Shown here one piece after another: positions 9,513 through 20,215 of a stretch of DNA of 64,000 nucleotides; positions within the stretch are counted from its first letter, which is position 1; every line of letters starts with the position of its first letter. The position numbers and the translations under genes were made by a program. Below the pieces are notes generated by a model. The model was not told the origin of the DNA. It did not search any database and saw nothing but the letters and a program-made list of their open reading frames with translations. The DNA comes from Cupriavidus sp. AU9028 (lineage in GTDB: Bacteria > Pseudomonadota > Gammaproteobacteria > Burkholderiales > Burkholderiaceae): assembly GCF_019795295.1 (NCBI RefSeq), contig NZ_JAIMCG010000004.1:62001-126000 (forward strand). Direction: 5' to 3'.

Positions 9513-10397
9513 CTATCTCTGGCATTGCGGACAGTAGAAGGTGGAGCGCTGCCCCTGCACGATCTGGCGGATCGGCGTACCGCAGCGGCGGCACGGCTTG
9601 CCGGCGCGGTCATAGACGAAGCAGTCGAGCTGGAAGTAGCCGCTGGCGCCATCGCTGCCCACGAAATCGCGCAGGGTACTGCCGCCGCGCGCGATCGCCT
9701 CGGCCAGCGTTTCGCGCACGGCTTGCGCAAGACGCTCGCAGCGCTGCGCGGACAGCCGTCCCGCCGGCGTGGTGGGCCGGATACCGGCGCGGAACAGGCT
9801 CTCGGAGCAGTAGATATTGCCCACGCCCACCACGATATCGCCGGCCAGCAGCACGGTCTTGATGGCGGCGCTGCGGCCCCGCGTCTGGCGGTACAGCAGC
9901 TGGCCATCGAAGGCCGGATCGAACGGTTCGACGCCGAGCCCGCGCAGCAGCGGATGCCCGGCCAGCTCCGCTTCGCTCAAGGTGCTCCACAGCACCGCGC
10001 CGAAGCGGCGTGGGTCGCGGTAGCGCAGCGTGAGACGGTCCCCCGATGGGGACTGAAGGAGCAGGTCGACATGGTCATGCAGGCCGTAGGCAGGCGCCTC
10101 GCCTGCCTGCGCCGCATGCGGGTGCACGCGCAGCGTGCCGGTCATGCCCAGATGCACGATCAACCAGCCGGCGTCCAGCGGTTGCCCGCCCCCCGCCTCC
10201 TGCGCGCACTCCAGCAAAAGATACTTGCCCCGGCGCTCGACCCGGCGGATGGTGCGGCCGGCCAGGCAGCTTTCCAGGTCATCCGGTACCGGCCAGCGCA
10301 GCCCGCGATGGCGCACCGCGACGCCAACGATTCGCGCGCCTGTCACGTGTGGCACCAACCCCCGCCGGGTGACTTCCACCTCCGGCAATTCCGGCAT
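9513..10397 (-). CDS. mutM: Formamidopyrimidine-DNA glycosylase MutM (Fpg)
   Basis: Fpg excises 8-oxoguanine and ring-opened purines and cleaves the abasic site. The protein has 294 residues. The mature N-terminus PELPEVEV supplies the catalytic proline nucleophile and glutamate. The C-terminal zinc finger is C-x2-C-x16-C-x2-C (CRRCGTPI ... YCPQC). The start at 10397 is fixed by the need for Pro2; the frame is open further upstream without meaning. It is transcribed towards mutY, 81 bp away, and divergently from the TPR lipoprotein gene. Confidence 0.97.
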   Translation of the reverse strand: MPELPEVEVTRRGLVPHVTGARIVGVAVRHRGLRWPVPDDLESCLAGRTIRRVERRGKYLLLECAQEAGGGQPLDAGWLIVHLGMTGTLRVHPHAAQAGEAPAYGLHDHVDLLLQSPSGDRLTLRYRDPRRFGAVLWSTLSEAELAGHPLLRGLGVEPFDPAFDGQLLYRQTRGRSAAIKTVLLAGDIVVGVGNIYCSESLFRAGIRPTTPAGRLSAQRCERLAQAVRETLAEAIARGGSTLRDFVGSDGASGYFQLDCFVYDRAGKPCRRCGTPIRQIVQGQRSTFYCPQCQR

Positions 10398-10472
10398 CGA
10401 ACCTCTCCCTGCTCCACGACTCCAAAAGGCAAGCCTGCCGTCCGGCCGATGACCGAGGGCGGCAACGAGCAG

Positions 10473-10499
10473 GGCATTGTAGCGGCACGCTACAATGCC
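10473..10499. repeat. Inverted repeat in the mutM/TPR-protein divergent region
   Basis: Two perfect 11-base arms, GGCATTGTAGC and GCTACAATGCC, are separated by five bases. Each arm read outward contains a TACAAT -10-like hexamer, so the palindrome could be an operator or part of divergent promoters. No good -35 is seen on either side. Confidence 0.5.
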
Positions 10500-10539
10500 T
10501 GTACTAGTCACATGGCCGCCAGGGGCCGGAGTTCATTTC

Positions 10540-12486
10540 ATGCCGGACCATTTGGACCGCTCCCATCGTTCCGATCGCATCACCGACTGCCCGAGCCGCG
10601 AGCCGGCCGAACGCGCGACGCTGGCGCGCCGACTGCTGCCGCTGACGCTCGCGGCATGCATGGCGGCCATCCCGCTGAGCGCCTGCGCGGCAAGCCGCCC
10701 TGCGCAGCTGGCCCAGGCGGCCCCGGCAGGAGAGGCCGCCCAGTCCGACGAAGGCGCCGACACGCCGTCGTTCGTCACTGGCGCCGACACGGAACTGGAG
10801 CCGACGCCCGCCAGCCCGCTGCCGCCCAAGATGCCGCTGCCCGCGATCGCGCTGACCTCGGACATCATGTACCAGGTGCTGGCCGCCGAGGTGTCGACGC
10901 AGCGCGGCCTGCCGGGCGCGGCCTATCGCACCTACCTGAACCTGGCGCGCTCGACGCGCGATCCGCGTTTCGCCCAGCGCGCCACCGAGATCGCCTTCAA
11001 TGCGCGGATCGCCCAGCAGTCGCTCGACGCCGCGCGGCTGTGGAGCGAGCTGGCGCCGACCTCGCCGGCCGCGCGCCAGGTCCTCTCGACACTGCTCGTG
11101 CTCAACGCGCGCTGGGACGAAGCGGAACCGCTGCTGGCCCTGCAGCTGAACGGCGTGCCGCCGAGCCATCGCCCCGAGGCGATCCTGCAGATGCAGCAGC
11201 AGCTCTCGCGCACCAGCGATCCGGCCGGCGCCGCCGCGCTGCTGCAGCGGCTGGTGGCCAACGACATGAAGTCGGCGGAAACGCGCCTTGCGCTGGCGCG
11301 CGCGCGGGAAACCGCGGGCGACATCCCGGGCGCCCTGGCCGAGCTGGACCAGGCGCTGCGCATTCGCCAGGACTACGAAGCGGCCGCGCTGATGGCTGCC
11401 GAACTGCGCGCCGACTCGGACCCGGAGCAGGCGATCGCGGGCCTGAGCAAGTTCCTCGAGCAGGCGCCGGCCTCGGTCAACGGTCGCATCACGCTGGCGC
11501 GCCTCTACCTGCAGCGCAACCAGATGGACGCGGCACGCCGCGAGTTCGAGGCCCTGCGCCAGGTCGCGCCCAACGATCCGCGCGTGCCGCTCGCTCTCGG
11601 GCTGACCGGCCTGCAGGCGCGGCGGCTGGACGAGGCCGAGCAGTATCTGCGCGAGTATCTGCGCCTGGCCGAGCAATCGCCGACCTCGAACCCCGACGTC
11701 GCCTACCAGTACCTGGCGCAGATCGCCGAAGAGCGCAAGGACTATCCTGCCGCGATCGAATGGCTGGATCGGATCGAGGACCAGCGCCTGGCCGCCGCGG
11801 CTGCGGTGCGCCGTGCGCAGATCCTCGCCCGGATGGGGCGTCTTGACGATGCCCAGGCGGTGTTCGGCGACATGCTGGCCGACGCCGAGGCAATCGACGA
11901 CGCGACGCTGCGCGGCCAGCGCACCACCGCGATCCGCCAGGCGGAGATCGGCATGCTGATCGAGGTGCGGGCCTACGACCGCGCCCGCAAGCTGCTGGAT
12001 GAGCGCCTGAAGGCCGAGCCCGGCAACGCCGAATGGCTGTACGAGCTGGCCATGCTCGATGAGCGCGAGAAGCGCTACGACAGCATGGAGAAGCGGCTGC
12101 GCCAGTTCATCGCGCTCAAGCCCGATCAGAAGCAGGGCTACAACGCGCTGGGCTATTCGCTGGCCGATCGCAACGTGCGGCTGCCCGAGGCGCTGCAGCT
12201 GCTGGAGAAGGCGACCGAACTGGGCCCTGACGACCCATACATCATGGACAGCCTGGGCTGGGTCAAATTCCGCCTGGGCGACCTGCAGCCGGCCGCGCAG
12301 CTGCTGCGCAACGCCTGGGCCCGCGCGCCCGAGGCCGAGATCGGCGCCCATCTGGGCGAGGTGCTGTGGAACCTGGGCGAGCGCGACGCCGCGCGCCAGA
12401 CCTGGACCGAGGCATGGCGGGCCGATCCCGAGAACGAAACGCTGATCGACACGCTCAAGCGCTACAACGTACAGCCCTCGCGCTGA
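10540..12486 (+). CDS. Tetratricopeptide-repeat lipoprotein
   Basis: The protein has 648 residues and a lipobox, LSAC, with the lipidated cysteine at 49 after a long N-region. Most of the remainder is alpha-helical tetratricopeptide repeats (for example LALARARETAGDIPGALAEL, ALGYSLADRNVRLPEALQLL). These suggest a periplasm-facing scaffold anchored in a membrane. Its partner is unknown. It lies directly upstream of lolB, the receptor that inserts lipoproteins in the outer membrane, with 43 bp between, so co-transcription is likely. That arrangement is common in beta-proteobacteria, but the function is not assigned. Confidence 0.85.
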   Translation: MPDHLDRSHRSDRITDCPSREPAERATLARRLLPLTLAACMAAIPLSACAASRPAQLAQAAPAGEAAQSDEGADTPSFVTGADTELEPTPASPLPPKMPLPAIALTSDIMYQVLAAEVSTQRGLPGAAYRTYLNLARSTRDPRFAQRATEIAFNARIAQQSLDAARLWSELAPTSPAARQVLSTLLVLNARWDEAEPLLALQLNGVPPSHRPEAILQMQQQLSRTSDPAGAAALLQRLVANDMKSAETRLALARARETAGDIPGALAELDQALRIRQDYEAAALMAAELRADSDPEQAIAGLSKFLEQAPASVNGRITLARLYLQRNQMDAARREFEALRQVAPNDPRVPLALGLTGLQARRLDEAEQYLREYLRLAEQSPTSNPDVAYQYLAQIAEERKDYPAAIEWLDRIEDQRLAAAAAVRRAQILARMGRLDDAQAVFGDMLADAEAIDDATLRGQRTTAIRQAEIGMLIEVRAYDRARKLLDERLKAEPGNAEWLYELAMLDEREKRYDSMEKRLRQFIALKPDQKQGYNALGYSLADRNVRLPEALQLLEKATELGPDDPYIMDSLGWVKFRLGDLQPAAQLLRNAWARAPEAEIGAHLGEVLWNLGERDAARQTWTEAWRADPENETLIDTLKRYNVQPSR

Positions 12487-12529
12487 ACCGGGCGGCCGGC
12501 GCGCCCGGCCGCTCCTTCCTGCAGAACGC

Positions 12530-13147
12530 ATGATTCGACTACGACGTACCACCGCCCTGCTTTGCTTCGCGGCGCCGCTATGGCTGGCCGCCTGCGCGAG
12601 CGTGACGCCGTCGCGCTCTTTTGAAGACACCGCCGCCGACGCCCGCGTCAGCGAATACAGCGGGCGCTTTGCCGCCAACTACGTGCGCTACGGCCGCGAG
12701 GAAGGCGTGCAGGGCAGCTTTCACTGGCGCGAGCAGGGGCGCAACGTGCGACTGGACCTGATTTCTCCGCTCGGGCAGACCCTGGCCGTGGTGACGGCCA
12801 CACCGTCGGGCGCCACGCTGGACCTGCCCAACGAAGCCCCCCGCAATGCGCCCGAGGTCGATGCGCTGCTGGAGCAAAGCCTTGGGTTTGCCCTGCCGGT
12901 GGCCGGCATGCGCGACTGGTTGCAGGCGCGCCCGGCCCCCGGCCGCCCCGCCACCGCGACCCGCGATGCGCAGGGGCGCCTGGCGACCCTGGCGCAGGAC
13001 GGCTGGACCGTGCAGTACGCCGCCTGGCAGCCGGCGGCCGATGGCCGGGGCTCCCTGCCCCGCCGCATCGACCTGGCACGCGAGGAAGGCGGCAGCGGCC
13101 CGATGTCGGTCAAGCTGGTGATCGACCCGCCGGGCGCAAGCCGGTGA
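12530..13147 (+). CDS. lolB: Outer-membrane lipoprotein receptor LolB
   Basis: LolB takes lipoproteins from the periplasmic carrier LolA and inserts them in the outer membrane. It is itself a lipoprotein. The lipobox LAAC has its cysteine at residue 22 after the signal [18 protein letters not shown]. The mature part shows the LolB pattern [19 protein letters not shown] and a beta-rich core. Its 205 residues are the normal size. The gene is followed by ispE after 7 bp, the conserved lolB-ispE-prs order of proteobacteria. Confidence 0.93.
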   Translation: MIRLRRTTALLCFAAPLWLAACASVTPSRSFEDTAADARVSEYSGRFAANYVRYGREEGVQGSFHWREQGRNVRLDLISPLGQTLAVVTATPSGATLDLPNEAPRNAPEVDALLEQSLGFALPVAGMRDWLQARPAPGRPATATRDAQGRLATLAQDGWTVQYAAWQPAADGRGSLPRRIDLAREEGGSGPMSVKLVIDPPGASR

Positions 13148-13154
13148 GCGCACG

Positions 13155-14027
13155 ATGTCCCTCGCGTCTTCACCGGCCATCCTGCGCGACTGCCCCGCGC
13201 CGGCCAAGCTCAACCTGTTCCTGCACGTCAACGGCCGCCGCGACGATGGCTATCACCTGCTGCAGACCGCGTTCCAGCTGATCGACTGGAGCGACACGCT
13301 GCACTTCGAACGGCGCGACGACGGCCGCATCGTCAGGGCCAATGCCATCGAGGGCGTGCCCGAAGCATCGGATCTGACGGTGCGGGCGGCGCGCGCGCTG
13401 CAGCAGGCCACCGGCTCGCGCTGGGGCGTGCGGATCGAGATCGACAAGGTGCTGCCCATGGGCGGCGGCATCGGCGGCGGCTCCTCGGATGCGGCCACCA
13501 CCCTGCTTGCGCTGAACCGCCTGTGGGAGCTGCATCTGCCCAGGGAGACGCTGATGCAGATCGGCCTGTCGCTGGGCGCCGATGTACCCGTCTTCATCTT
13601 TGGCGACAATGCGTTTGCCGAGGGCGTGGGCGAGCGCCTGACCCGTGTGGAACTGCCGGAAAGCTGGTTCGTGGTCATTCATCCGCGCCAGCATGTTCCA
13701 ACAGCAACAATTTTTGCTGACCAACGCTTGACAAGGAATACGCCCGTCTCTATAGTTACGGACTTCGCTGCTTGCACAAACAAATTCGCTTTCGGTCGCA
13801 ACGATCTGGAAGCGGTAGCGACAGCGAAGTTCGGCGAGGTTGCCCGAGCCCTTGAATGGCTGAGACAATACAGTCCCCATGCAAGGATGACCGGTTCCGG
13901 TGCCTGTGTGTTTGCCCGTTATGAAGACGAGCAAGCTGCGCAACAGGTGTTGGAGCGGTTGCCACCCGAATGGGATGGCAGGTGTGCGAGAAGTCTGGCG
14001 CGCCACCCGCTCGCAGCGTTCGCATAG
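13155..14027 (+). CDS. ispE: 4-diphosphocytidyl-2-C-methyl-D-erythritol kinase IspE
   Basis: IspE phosphorylates CDP-methylerythritol in the non-mevalonate isoprenoid pathway. The GHMP-kinase ATP loop is [16 protein letters not shown] from residue 101. The N-terminal [12 protein letters not shown] and the C-terminal [10 protein letters not shown] are family motifs, and 290 residues is the usual length. From about 13,690 to 14,040 the base composition drops noticeably below that of its neighbours, although the protein remains IspE-like. This AT-richer part contains a near-consensus promoter, listed separately. Confidence 0.96.
   Translation: MSLASSPAILRDCPAPAKLNLFLHVNGRRDDGYHLLQTAFQLIDWSDTLHFERRDDGRIVRANAIEGVPEASDLTVRAARALQQATGSRWGVRIEIDKVLPMGGGIGGGSSDAATTLLALNRLWELHLPRETLMQIGLSLGADVPVFIFGDNAFAEGVGERLTRVELPESWFVVIHPRQHVPTATIFADQRLTRNTPVSIVTDFAACTNKFAFGRNDLEAVATAKFGEVARALEWLRQYSPHARMTGSGACVFARYEDEQAAQQVLERLPPEWDGRCARSLARHPLAAFA
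13728..13756 (+). promoter_or_regulatory. Near-consensus sigma-70 promoter inside ispE
   Basis: TTGACA (13728-13733), a 17-base spacer and TATAGT (13751-13756) match the sigma-70 consensus in 11 of 12 positions. It lies in the coding frame of ispE, about 330 bp before tRNA-Gln. No better promoter is seen closer to the tRNA. Confidence 0.6.
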
Positions 14028-14082
14028 CAAGTTATTGTTCGGCGTCGTGCCAGATGGCATGACGAAGAACACCCGGTTGTGT

Positions 14083-14159
14083 AGGGGAGTCGCCAAGTCG
14101 GTTAAGGCACCGGATTTTGATTCCGGCATTCGAGGGTTCGAATCCTTCCTCCCCTGCCA
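14083..14159 (+). tRNA. tRNA-Gln (anticodon UUG)
   Basis: The 77-nt cloverleaf has an AGGGGAG/CTCCCCT acceptor stem and an anticodon stem CCGGA/TCCGG around a TTTTGAT loop. This gives anticodon TTG at 14117-14119. The T-arm is GAGGGTTCGAATCCTTC-like, and the 3' CCA is encoded. It lies between ispE and prs, a conserved betaproteobacterial position. Confidence 0.97.
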
Positions 14160-14239
14160 TTACATTCCTTGCATATCTGCAAACTCCGTCGCCGGCAACG
14201 CGCCGGCGACCTTCCCCCCGCAGCAAACAGGTGCCCCTC

Positions 14240-15193
14240 ATGAGTAGCGACGGCTTGATGGTATTCACCGGCAATGCCAACCCCAAACTCGCGGAGGGTG
14301 TCGTACAGCACCTCGGCATTCCGCTCGGCAAGGCACTGGTTGGCCGTTTCTCGGACGGCGAAGTCCAGGTCGAAATCCAGGAAAACGTTCGCGGCAAGCA
14401 CGTCATCGTGCTGCAGTCCACCTGCCAGCCGACCAACGACAACCTGATGGAGCTGATGGTGATGGTCGATGCGCTCAAGCGCGCCTCGGCACGCAGCATC
14501 ACCGCCGCCATGCCGTACTTCGGCTATGCCCGCCAGGACCGCCGCCCCCGCTCGGCCCGTGTCGCGATCTCCGCCAAGGTGGTTGCCAACATGCTGGAAG
14601 TGGCCGGGGTGGACCGCGTGCTGACGATGGACCTGCACGCCGACCAGATCCAGGGTTTCTTCGATATCCCGGTCGACAACATCTACGCCTCGCCGGTGCT
14701 GCTGGGCGATCTGCGCGAAAAGCAATACGAAAACCTGCTGGTGGTGTCGCCCGACGTCGGTGGCGTGGTGCGCGCCCGCGCGCTGGCCAAGCAGCTCGAT
14801 TGCGACCTGGCGATCATCGACAAGCGCCGCCCGAAGGCCAACGTCTCCGAGGTGATGAACATCATCGGTGAAGTCGACGGCCGCAACTGCGTCATCATGG
14901 ACGACATGATCGACACCGGCGGTACGCTGTGCAAGGCTGCCACGGTGCTGAAGGAACGCGGCGCGAAGCAGGTCTTCGCCTACTGTACCCACCCGGTGCT
15001 GTCCGGCGGCGCGGCTGCCCGCATCGCCGACTCGGAACTGGACGAAGTTGTCGTCTGCGATACGATTCCGCTGCGTGACGATGCCCGCCAGTCCGGCAAG
15101 ATCCGCCAGCTGTCGACGGCCGGCCTGCTGGCCGAGACCTTCACCCGTATCGTCAAGGGCGACTCCATCATGTCGCTGTTTGCCGATTCCTGA
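14240..15193 (+). CDS. prs: Ribose-phosphate pyrophosphokinase (PRPP synthetase)
   Basis: The enzyme makes PRPP from ribose-5-phosphate and ATP for nucleotide, His and Trp synthesis. Its 317 residues include the PRPP-binding signature DDMIDTGGT at 221-229, the ATP-binding segment YARQDRR near 96-102 and the [11 protein letters not shown] motif at 131-141. I chose the ATG at 14240, which gives the usual N-terminus [14 protein letters not shown]. The open frame upstream runs back into the tRNA gene and cannot be coding. Confidence 0.98.
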   Translation: MSSDGLMVFTGNANPKLAEGVVQHLGIPLGKALVGRFSDGEVQVEIQENVRGKHVIVLQSTCQPTNDNLMELMVMVDALKRASARSITAAMPYFGYARQDRRPRSARVAISAKVVANMLEVAGVDRVLTMDLHADQIQGFFDIPVDNIYASPVLLGDLREKQYENLLVVSPDVGGVVRARALAKQLDCDLAIIDKRRPKANVSEVMNIIGEVDGRNCVIMDDMIDTGGTLCKAATVLKERGAKQVFAYCTHPVLSGGAAARIADSELDEVVVCDTIPLRDDARQSGKIRQLSTAGLLAETFTRIVKGDSIMSLFADS

Positions 15194-15320
15194 TAGAATT
15201 CAAGGCTTTGCCGCGGCGGGATAGTCACTATCGGCGCCGCGCATCTCCGGCGGCGCGCCTTGCGCCCCGGCCAATCGGGCTGTCTGGTCGCGGACAGCCT
15301 TCTTACTTTTTGGAGTCATC

Positions 15321-15935
15321 ATGAAAGTTGTCGCTTTCGAGCGTAGCGTACAGGGAACGGGTGCGAGCCGCCGCCTGCGCAATGCCGGCAAGACCCCCGG
15401 TATCATTTACGGCGGCGCCGCCGAGCCGAAGATGATCGAACTCGATCACAACGCGCTCTTCCACGCGCTGAAGAAGGAAGTCTTCCACTCGTCGATCCTG
15501 GACATCGAAGTGGGCGGCCAGACCGAGAAGGCCCTGCTGCGCGCCTTCCAGATGCACCCGTTCAAGCCGCTGGTCCTGCACGTGGACTTCCAGCGCGTGT
15601 CGGCCACCGAGAAGATCCACACCAAGGTGCCCCTGCACTTCATGAACCAGGAAACCGCTCCTGGCGTGAAGCTGGGCCACGGCGTGATCAACCACATCCT
15701 GAACGAACTGGAAGTGTCGTGCCTTCCCGGCGACCTGCCTGAGTACATCGAAGTGGACATGGGCGCTGTCGAGCTGAACCAGACCGTCCACCTGGCCGAC
15801 CTGAAGCTGCCCAAGGGCGTGACCGCGATCACCCACGGCGACGACAATCCGGCAGTGGCCGCGATCTCGCTGCCGGCTGGTGCCCAGTCGGAAGCCGCTG
15901 CCGAAGGCGGCGAAGGCGAAACCCCGGCTGCCTGA
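15321..15935 (+). CDS. rplY: Large ribosomal subunit protein bL25, long (Ctc) form
   Basis: bL25 binds 5S rRNA in the central protuberance. This is the long, general-stress Ctc type. The 5S-binding domain covers about residues 1-90 ([27 protein letters not shown]), followed by the TL5-like C-terminal beta domain and an acidic tail ending GEGETPAA. The total is 204 residues. The start ATG has GGAG a few bases upstream. It sits between prs and pth, the usual neighbourhood, and is followed by a strong terminator. Confidence 0.97.
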   Translation: MKVVAFERSVQGTGASRRLRNAGKTPGIIYGGAAEPKMIELDHNALFHALKKEVFHSSILDIEVGGQTEKALLRAFQMHPFKPLVLHVDFQRVSATEKIHTKVPLHFMNQETAPGVKLGHGVINHILNELEVSCLPGDLPEYIEVDMGAVELNQTVHLADLKLPKGVTAITHGDDNPAVAAISLPAGAQSEAAAEGGEGETPAA

Positions 15936-15976
15936 GCGGGATGACGCCATGCGGGGCCCGCGCGGCTCCGCTGCAA

Positions 15977-16007
15977 GAAAACCGCCGGCATGCCGGCGGT
16001 TTTTTTT
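15977..16007 (+). terminator. Intrinsic terminator after rplY
   Basis: The arms ACCGCCGGCA (15981-15990) and TGCCGGCGGT (15991-16000) form a perfect palindrome. It is preceded by AAA and followed by seven further T residues. Confidence 0.9.
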
Positions 16008-16126
16008 CGTCCCCTGGCCGTGCAGGTGCACGCGCCCGCGCAGGCATGATCGCCGGGTTTTCACGTATCCTTGGCGGTTCCGGCACGCCCGCTGCCGGCA
16101 ACGCGCCCTCCCCCGTTCCGACTTCT

Positions 16127-16717
16127 ATGCTCAAACTGATCGTTGGCCTCGGCAACCCCGGGGCGGAATACGAGGCCACGCGCCACAATGCCGGCTTCTG
16201 GCTGGTGGATCAGCTCGCCCGCATGGGCGGGGCGAACCTGCGCGTCGAATCGCGCTTCCATGGCCTGGCGGCAAGGGCGCGGCTGTGGGACCAGGAGATC
16301 TGGCTGCTCAAGCCCTCGACCTTCATGAACCGCTCGGGCATCGCGGTCGTGTCGCTCGCGCGTTTCTACAAGATCCTGCCCGACGAAATCCTGGTCGCGC
16401 ATGACGAGATGGACCTGCCGGCCGGCTCGGTCAAGCTCAAGCGCGGCGGGGGCTCCGGCGGCCACAACGGCTTGAAGGACATCTCGGCCCACCTCTCGAC
16501 GCCGGACTACTGGCGCCTGCGCATCGGCGTGGGGCATCCGCGCAATGCCGGCGGTGCAGGCCAGCGCGAGGACGTGATCAATTTCGTGCTGAAGCCGCCG
16601 CGGCGAGAAGAGCAGGAAGCGATCGACGAGGCGATGGACCGTACGCTGACGCCGCTTTCGCTGCTGGCCAGGGGCGAATCGGAGCGGGCCATGATGACCC
16701 TGCACACCGGAAAATGA
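16127..16717 (+). CDS. pth: Peptidyl-tRNA hydrolase
   Basis: Pth frees tRNAs from prematurely released peptidyl-tRNA. The 196-residue protein has the N-terminal [21 protein letters not shown] with catalytic His20, plus [19 protein letters not shown] and the [11 protein letters not shown] loop. All are family signatures. The ATG at 16127 gives the standard N-terminus; an open frame extends upstream through the rplY terminator and is not coding. It converges on the ferredoxin gene. Confidence 0.97.
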   Translation: MLKLIVGLGNPGAEYEATRHNAGFWLVDQLARMGGANLRVESRFHGLAARARLWDQEIWLLKPSTFMNRSGIAVVSLARFYKILPDEILVAHDEMDLPAGSVKLKRGGGSGGHNGLKDISAHLSTPDYWRLRIGVGHPRNAGGAGQREDVINFVLKPPRREEQEAIDEAMDRTLTPLSLLARGESERAMMTLHTGK

Positions 16718-16778
16718 TTGGGACGGCGGCCTGAGGATGGCCGCCGGGCAGGGATGGCTGGCGACGCCTATGCCGCCC

Positions 16779-17123
<345 letters not shown>

Positions 17124-17193
17124 CTAGGCGCTTTGGCGATTTTCGTCCGGATCCGGAAAAGCGGCCCGACCGGCACAGGCCCAACTGCCTGGC

Positions 17194-18580
<1,387 letters not shown>

Positions 18581-18661
18581 TCCGTGATTGTAGAGCCTGT
18601 GAACGGCTTGGCCAGCGCTGACGGGGGTTGGCAAGCGCTGCCATGTCTGGCGGCGCACATG

Positions 18662-18703
18662 GCCCTCTCCCCCGGCCCCTCTCCCGCAAGGCGGGAGAGC
18701 GGA
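18662..18703. repeat. REP-like palindromic element, copy 1
   Basis: This GC-rich imperfect palindrome of the form GCCCTCTCCCCCGGCCCCTC followed by TCCCGCAAGGCGGGAGAG has its apex at about 18690. A near-identical copy lies inverted at 18736-18778. It is non-coding and lies between rsmD and the M16 peptidase genes. Confidence 0.7.
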
Positions 18704-18735
18704 GAACACCGTCGGGAATCAAGCGCCGCCGGTTT

Positions 18736-18778
18736 GCTCCCCTCGCCCGCTTGCGGGAGAGGGGCTGGGGGAGAGGGC
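18736..18778. repeat. REP-like palindromic element, copy 2 (inverted)
   Basis: This is the inverted partner of the element at 18662. It reads CGCTTGCGGGAGAGGGGCTG into GGGGAGAGGGC on the + strand. Paired inverted copies of this kind resemble a REP/BIME unit. The two copies differ at a few positions. Confidence 0.7.
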
Positions 18779-18791
18779 AACGAGCGCCACC

Positions 18792-18823
18792 CGCCCTACC
18801 GCCCTACCGCCCTACCGGCCTAC
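18792..18823. repeat. Octanucleotide tandem repeat containing a stop codon
   Basis: There are four tandem copies of CGCCCTAC, the last with one change (CGGCCTAC). The TAG stop of the non-catalytic M16 gene at 18812-18814 falls in the third unit. Eight is not a multiple of three, so gain or loss of a unit upstream of the stop would change the C-terminus. Confidence 0.8.
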
Positions 18824-20206
18824 CGCGGCCTGCTGCGGCGCTCCATTGTCCACCGATGGCCCACCGACGATCACCGTGGCCATCGCGTCCGGTTTCACAT
18901 GCCGCTGGAAGGCCGCGCGCACCTGCTCGCGCGTGACCTTGCCGATCTGCGCCGTCCAGGTATCCAGATAGTCGAGCGGCAACCCATACCAGCCGATATT
19001 GGCCACATTGGTCAGCAGCTTGCGGTTGCTGTCGATCCGCAGCGGGAAGCCGTTGATCAGGTTGTCCTTGGCGGCCTTCAACTCCTGCGCGGTCGGCCCT
19101 TCGGCAACGAAGCGCGCCAGCACCTGCCGCACCAGCGTCAGCGCCTGCTCGCTCTGCTCCTTCTTGGTCTGCAGGCCGATGCCGAACGGCCCGGGCTGCT
19201 TGGCCGGCGCGAAGTAGCTGTCCACGCCATAGGTGAGCCCGCGCTTCTCGCGCACTTCCTCCGTCAGCCGGGAGCTGAAGCCGCCGCCGCCCAGCACGTA
19301 GTTGCCCACCAGCAGCGCGAAATAATCCGGGTCCCCGCGCGCAATCGCCGGCTGGCCGAGCGACACCGTCGCCTGCGCCGCCGGATGCGGGATGCGCTGC
19401 ACGCTGGCTTCGATCGGGATGCGCACCTGCGGCATCTGCGGCGGCGTGGCACCGGCGGGCAGGCCGCGTGTCAGCTGCTCGGCAATCGCTTCGGCCTGGC
19501 GCCGGTCGATCGCGCCGATCAGCGTGACCACCGCACGCGAGGCCGCATAGTTGTCGCGCCAGAAGCGTTCGAGATCCTCGCGGGTAACCGATTGCACCGA
19601 CTCGGGCGTGGCCGAGATGCCATACGGATGATTCGGGTAGATCGCCTGCGACAGCAGCTTGTCGGCGATCACCCCGGGCCGGGTATTGCCCTCGCGGATG
19701 GCGGCGATCAGCCGTTCCTTCTCGCGCTCCACCACCTGCTGCGGGTAGGTGGGCGCCTTGAGCAACTGCGCGGCCAGCGCGATCGACTGGCCAAGCTCGG
19801 GCTCGGAGGTCAACGTGCGCAGGCCAATGCCGCCGCGGTCCCCACCGGCGGCCGCGCCGAAGCTCGCGCCGGTATCGGCAAAGGCGTCGGCGATGCCGGC
19901 CTCGTCCCTCGCAGGCTGGCCTTCGATGGCGCCGGCGCCCTTGTCCAGCAGCGCCGCCGTCAACGTGGCCAGTCCCGACTTGCCGGCAGGGTCATAGCGG
20001 CTGCCAGCGTCGAAATCGACATTGATGTCGAGCATCGGAATCGACGGGCTCTTGACGAAGTAGACCCGGGCGCCCGTGGAGGCGGTCCAGTGCTCGATGG
20101 GGATGGCCGCCTGTGCGGCCGCCGGCAGCAGCGCGCAGACGACGGCCGCGGACAGCGCGGCGCGGCCGAACCAGGCGCGATTCACGGCAAACGTACGGAC
20201 TGGCAT
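18812..20206 (-). CDS. M16 peptidase-like protein, non-catalytic partner
   Basis: This is a secreted member of the insulinase/processing-peptidase family with 464 residues. The signal peptide spans residues 1-33 (ending AAAQAA). Where an active M16 enzyme has the zinc motif HxxEH, this protein reads LTAALLDKGAG, so it lacks the metal site. It keeps the second-half M16_C features (VTLIGAIDRRQAE, EVREKRGLTYGV). Such proteins usually pair with an active subunit, here the gene just upstream with a 9-bp gap. The C-terminus ends in a tandem repeat. Confidence 0.9.
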   Translation of the reverse strand: MPVRTFAVNRAWFGRAALSAAVVCALLPAAAQAAIPIEHWTASTGARVYFVKSPSIPMLDINVDFDAGSRYDPAGKSGLATLTAALLDKGAGAIEGQPARDEAGIADAFADTGASFGAAAGGDRGGIGLRTLTSEPELGQSIALAAQLLKAPTYPQQVVEREKERLIAAIREGNTRPGVIADKLLSQAIYPNHPYGISATPESVQSVTREDLERFWRDNYAASRAVVTLIGAIDRRQAEAIAEQLTRGLPAGATPPQMPQVRIPIEASVQRIPHPAAQATVSLGQPAIARGDPDYFALLVGNYVLGGGGFSSRLTEEVREKRGLTYGVDSYFAPAKQPGPFGIGLQTKKEQSEQALTLVRQVLARFVAEGPTAQELKAAKDNLINGFPLRIDSNRKLLTNVANIGWYGLPLDYLDTWTAQIGKVTREQVRAAFQRHVKPDAMATVIVGGPSVDNGAPQQAAVGR

Positions 20207-20215
20207 CGTGGTTCC

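Noticed and set aside
10504-12678. A 724-codon open frame on the complement across the TPR protein
   Set aside because: It mirrors the TPR gene in a high-GC background and has no recognisable motif. The + strand protein has a lipobox and repeats.
16725-16745. GGCGGCC/GGCCGCC hairpin between pth and the ferredoxin gene as a terminator
   Set aside because: There is no T-tract on either side. It may matter for mRNA ends but cannot be called an intrinsic terminator.
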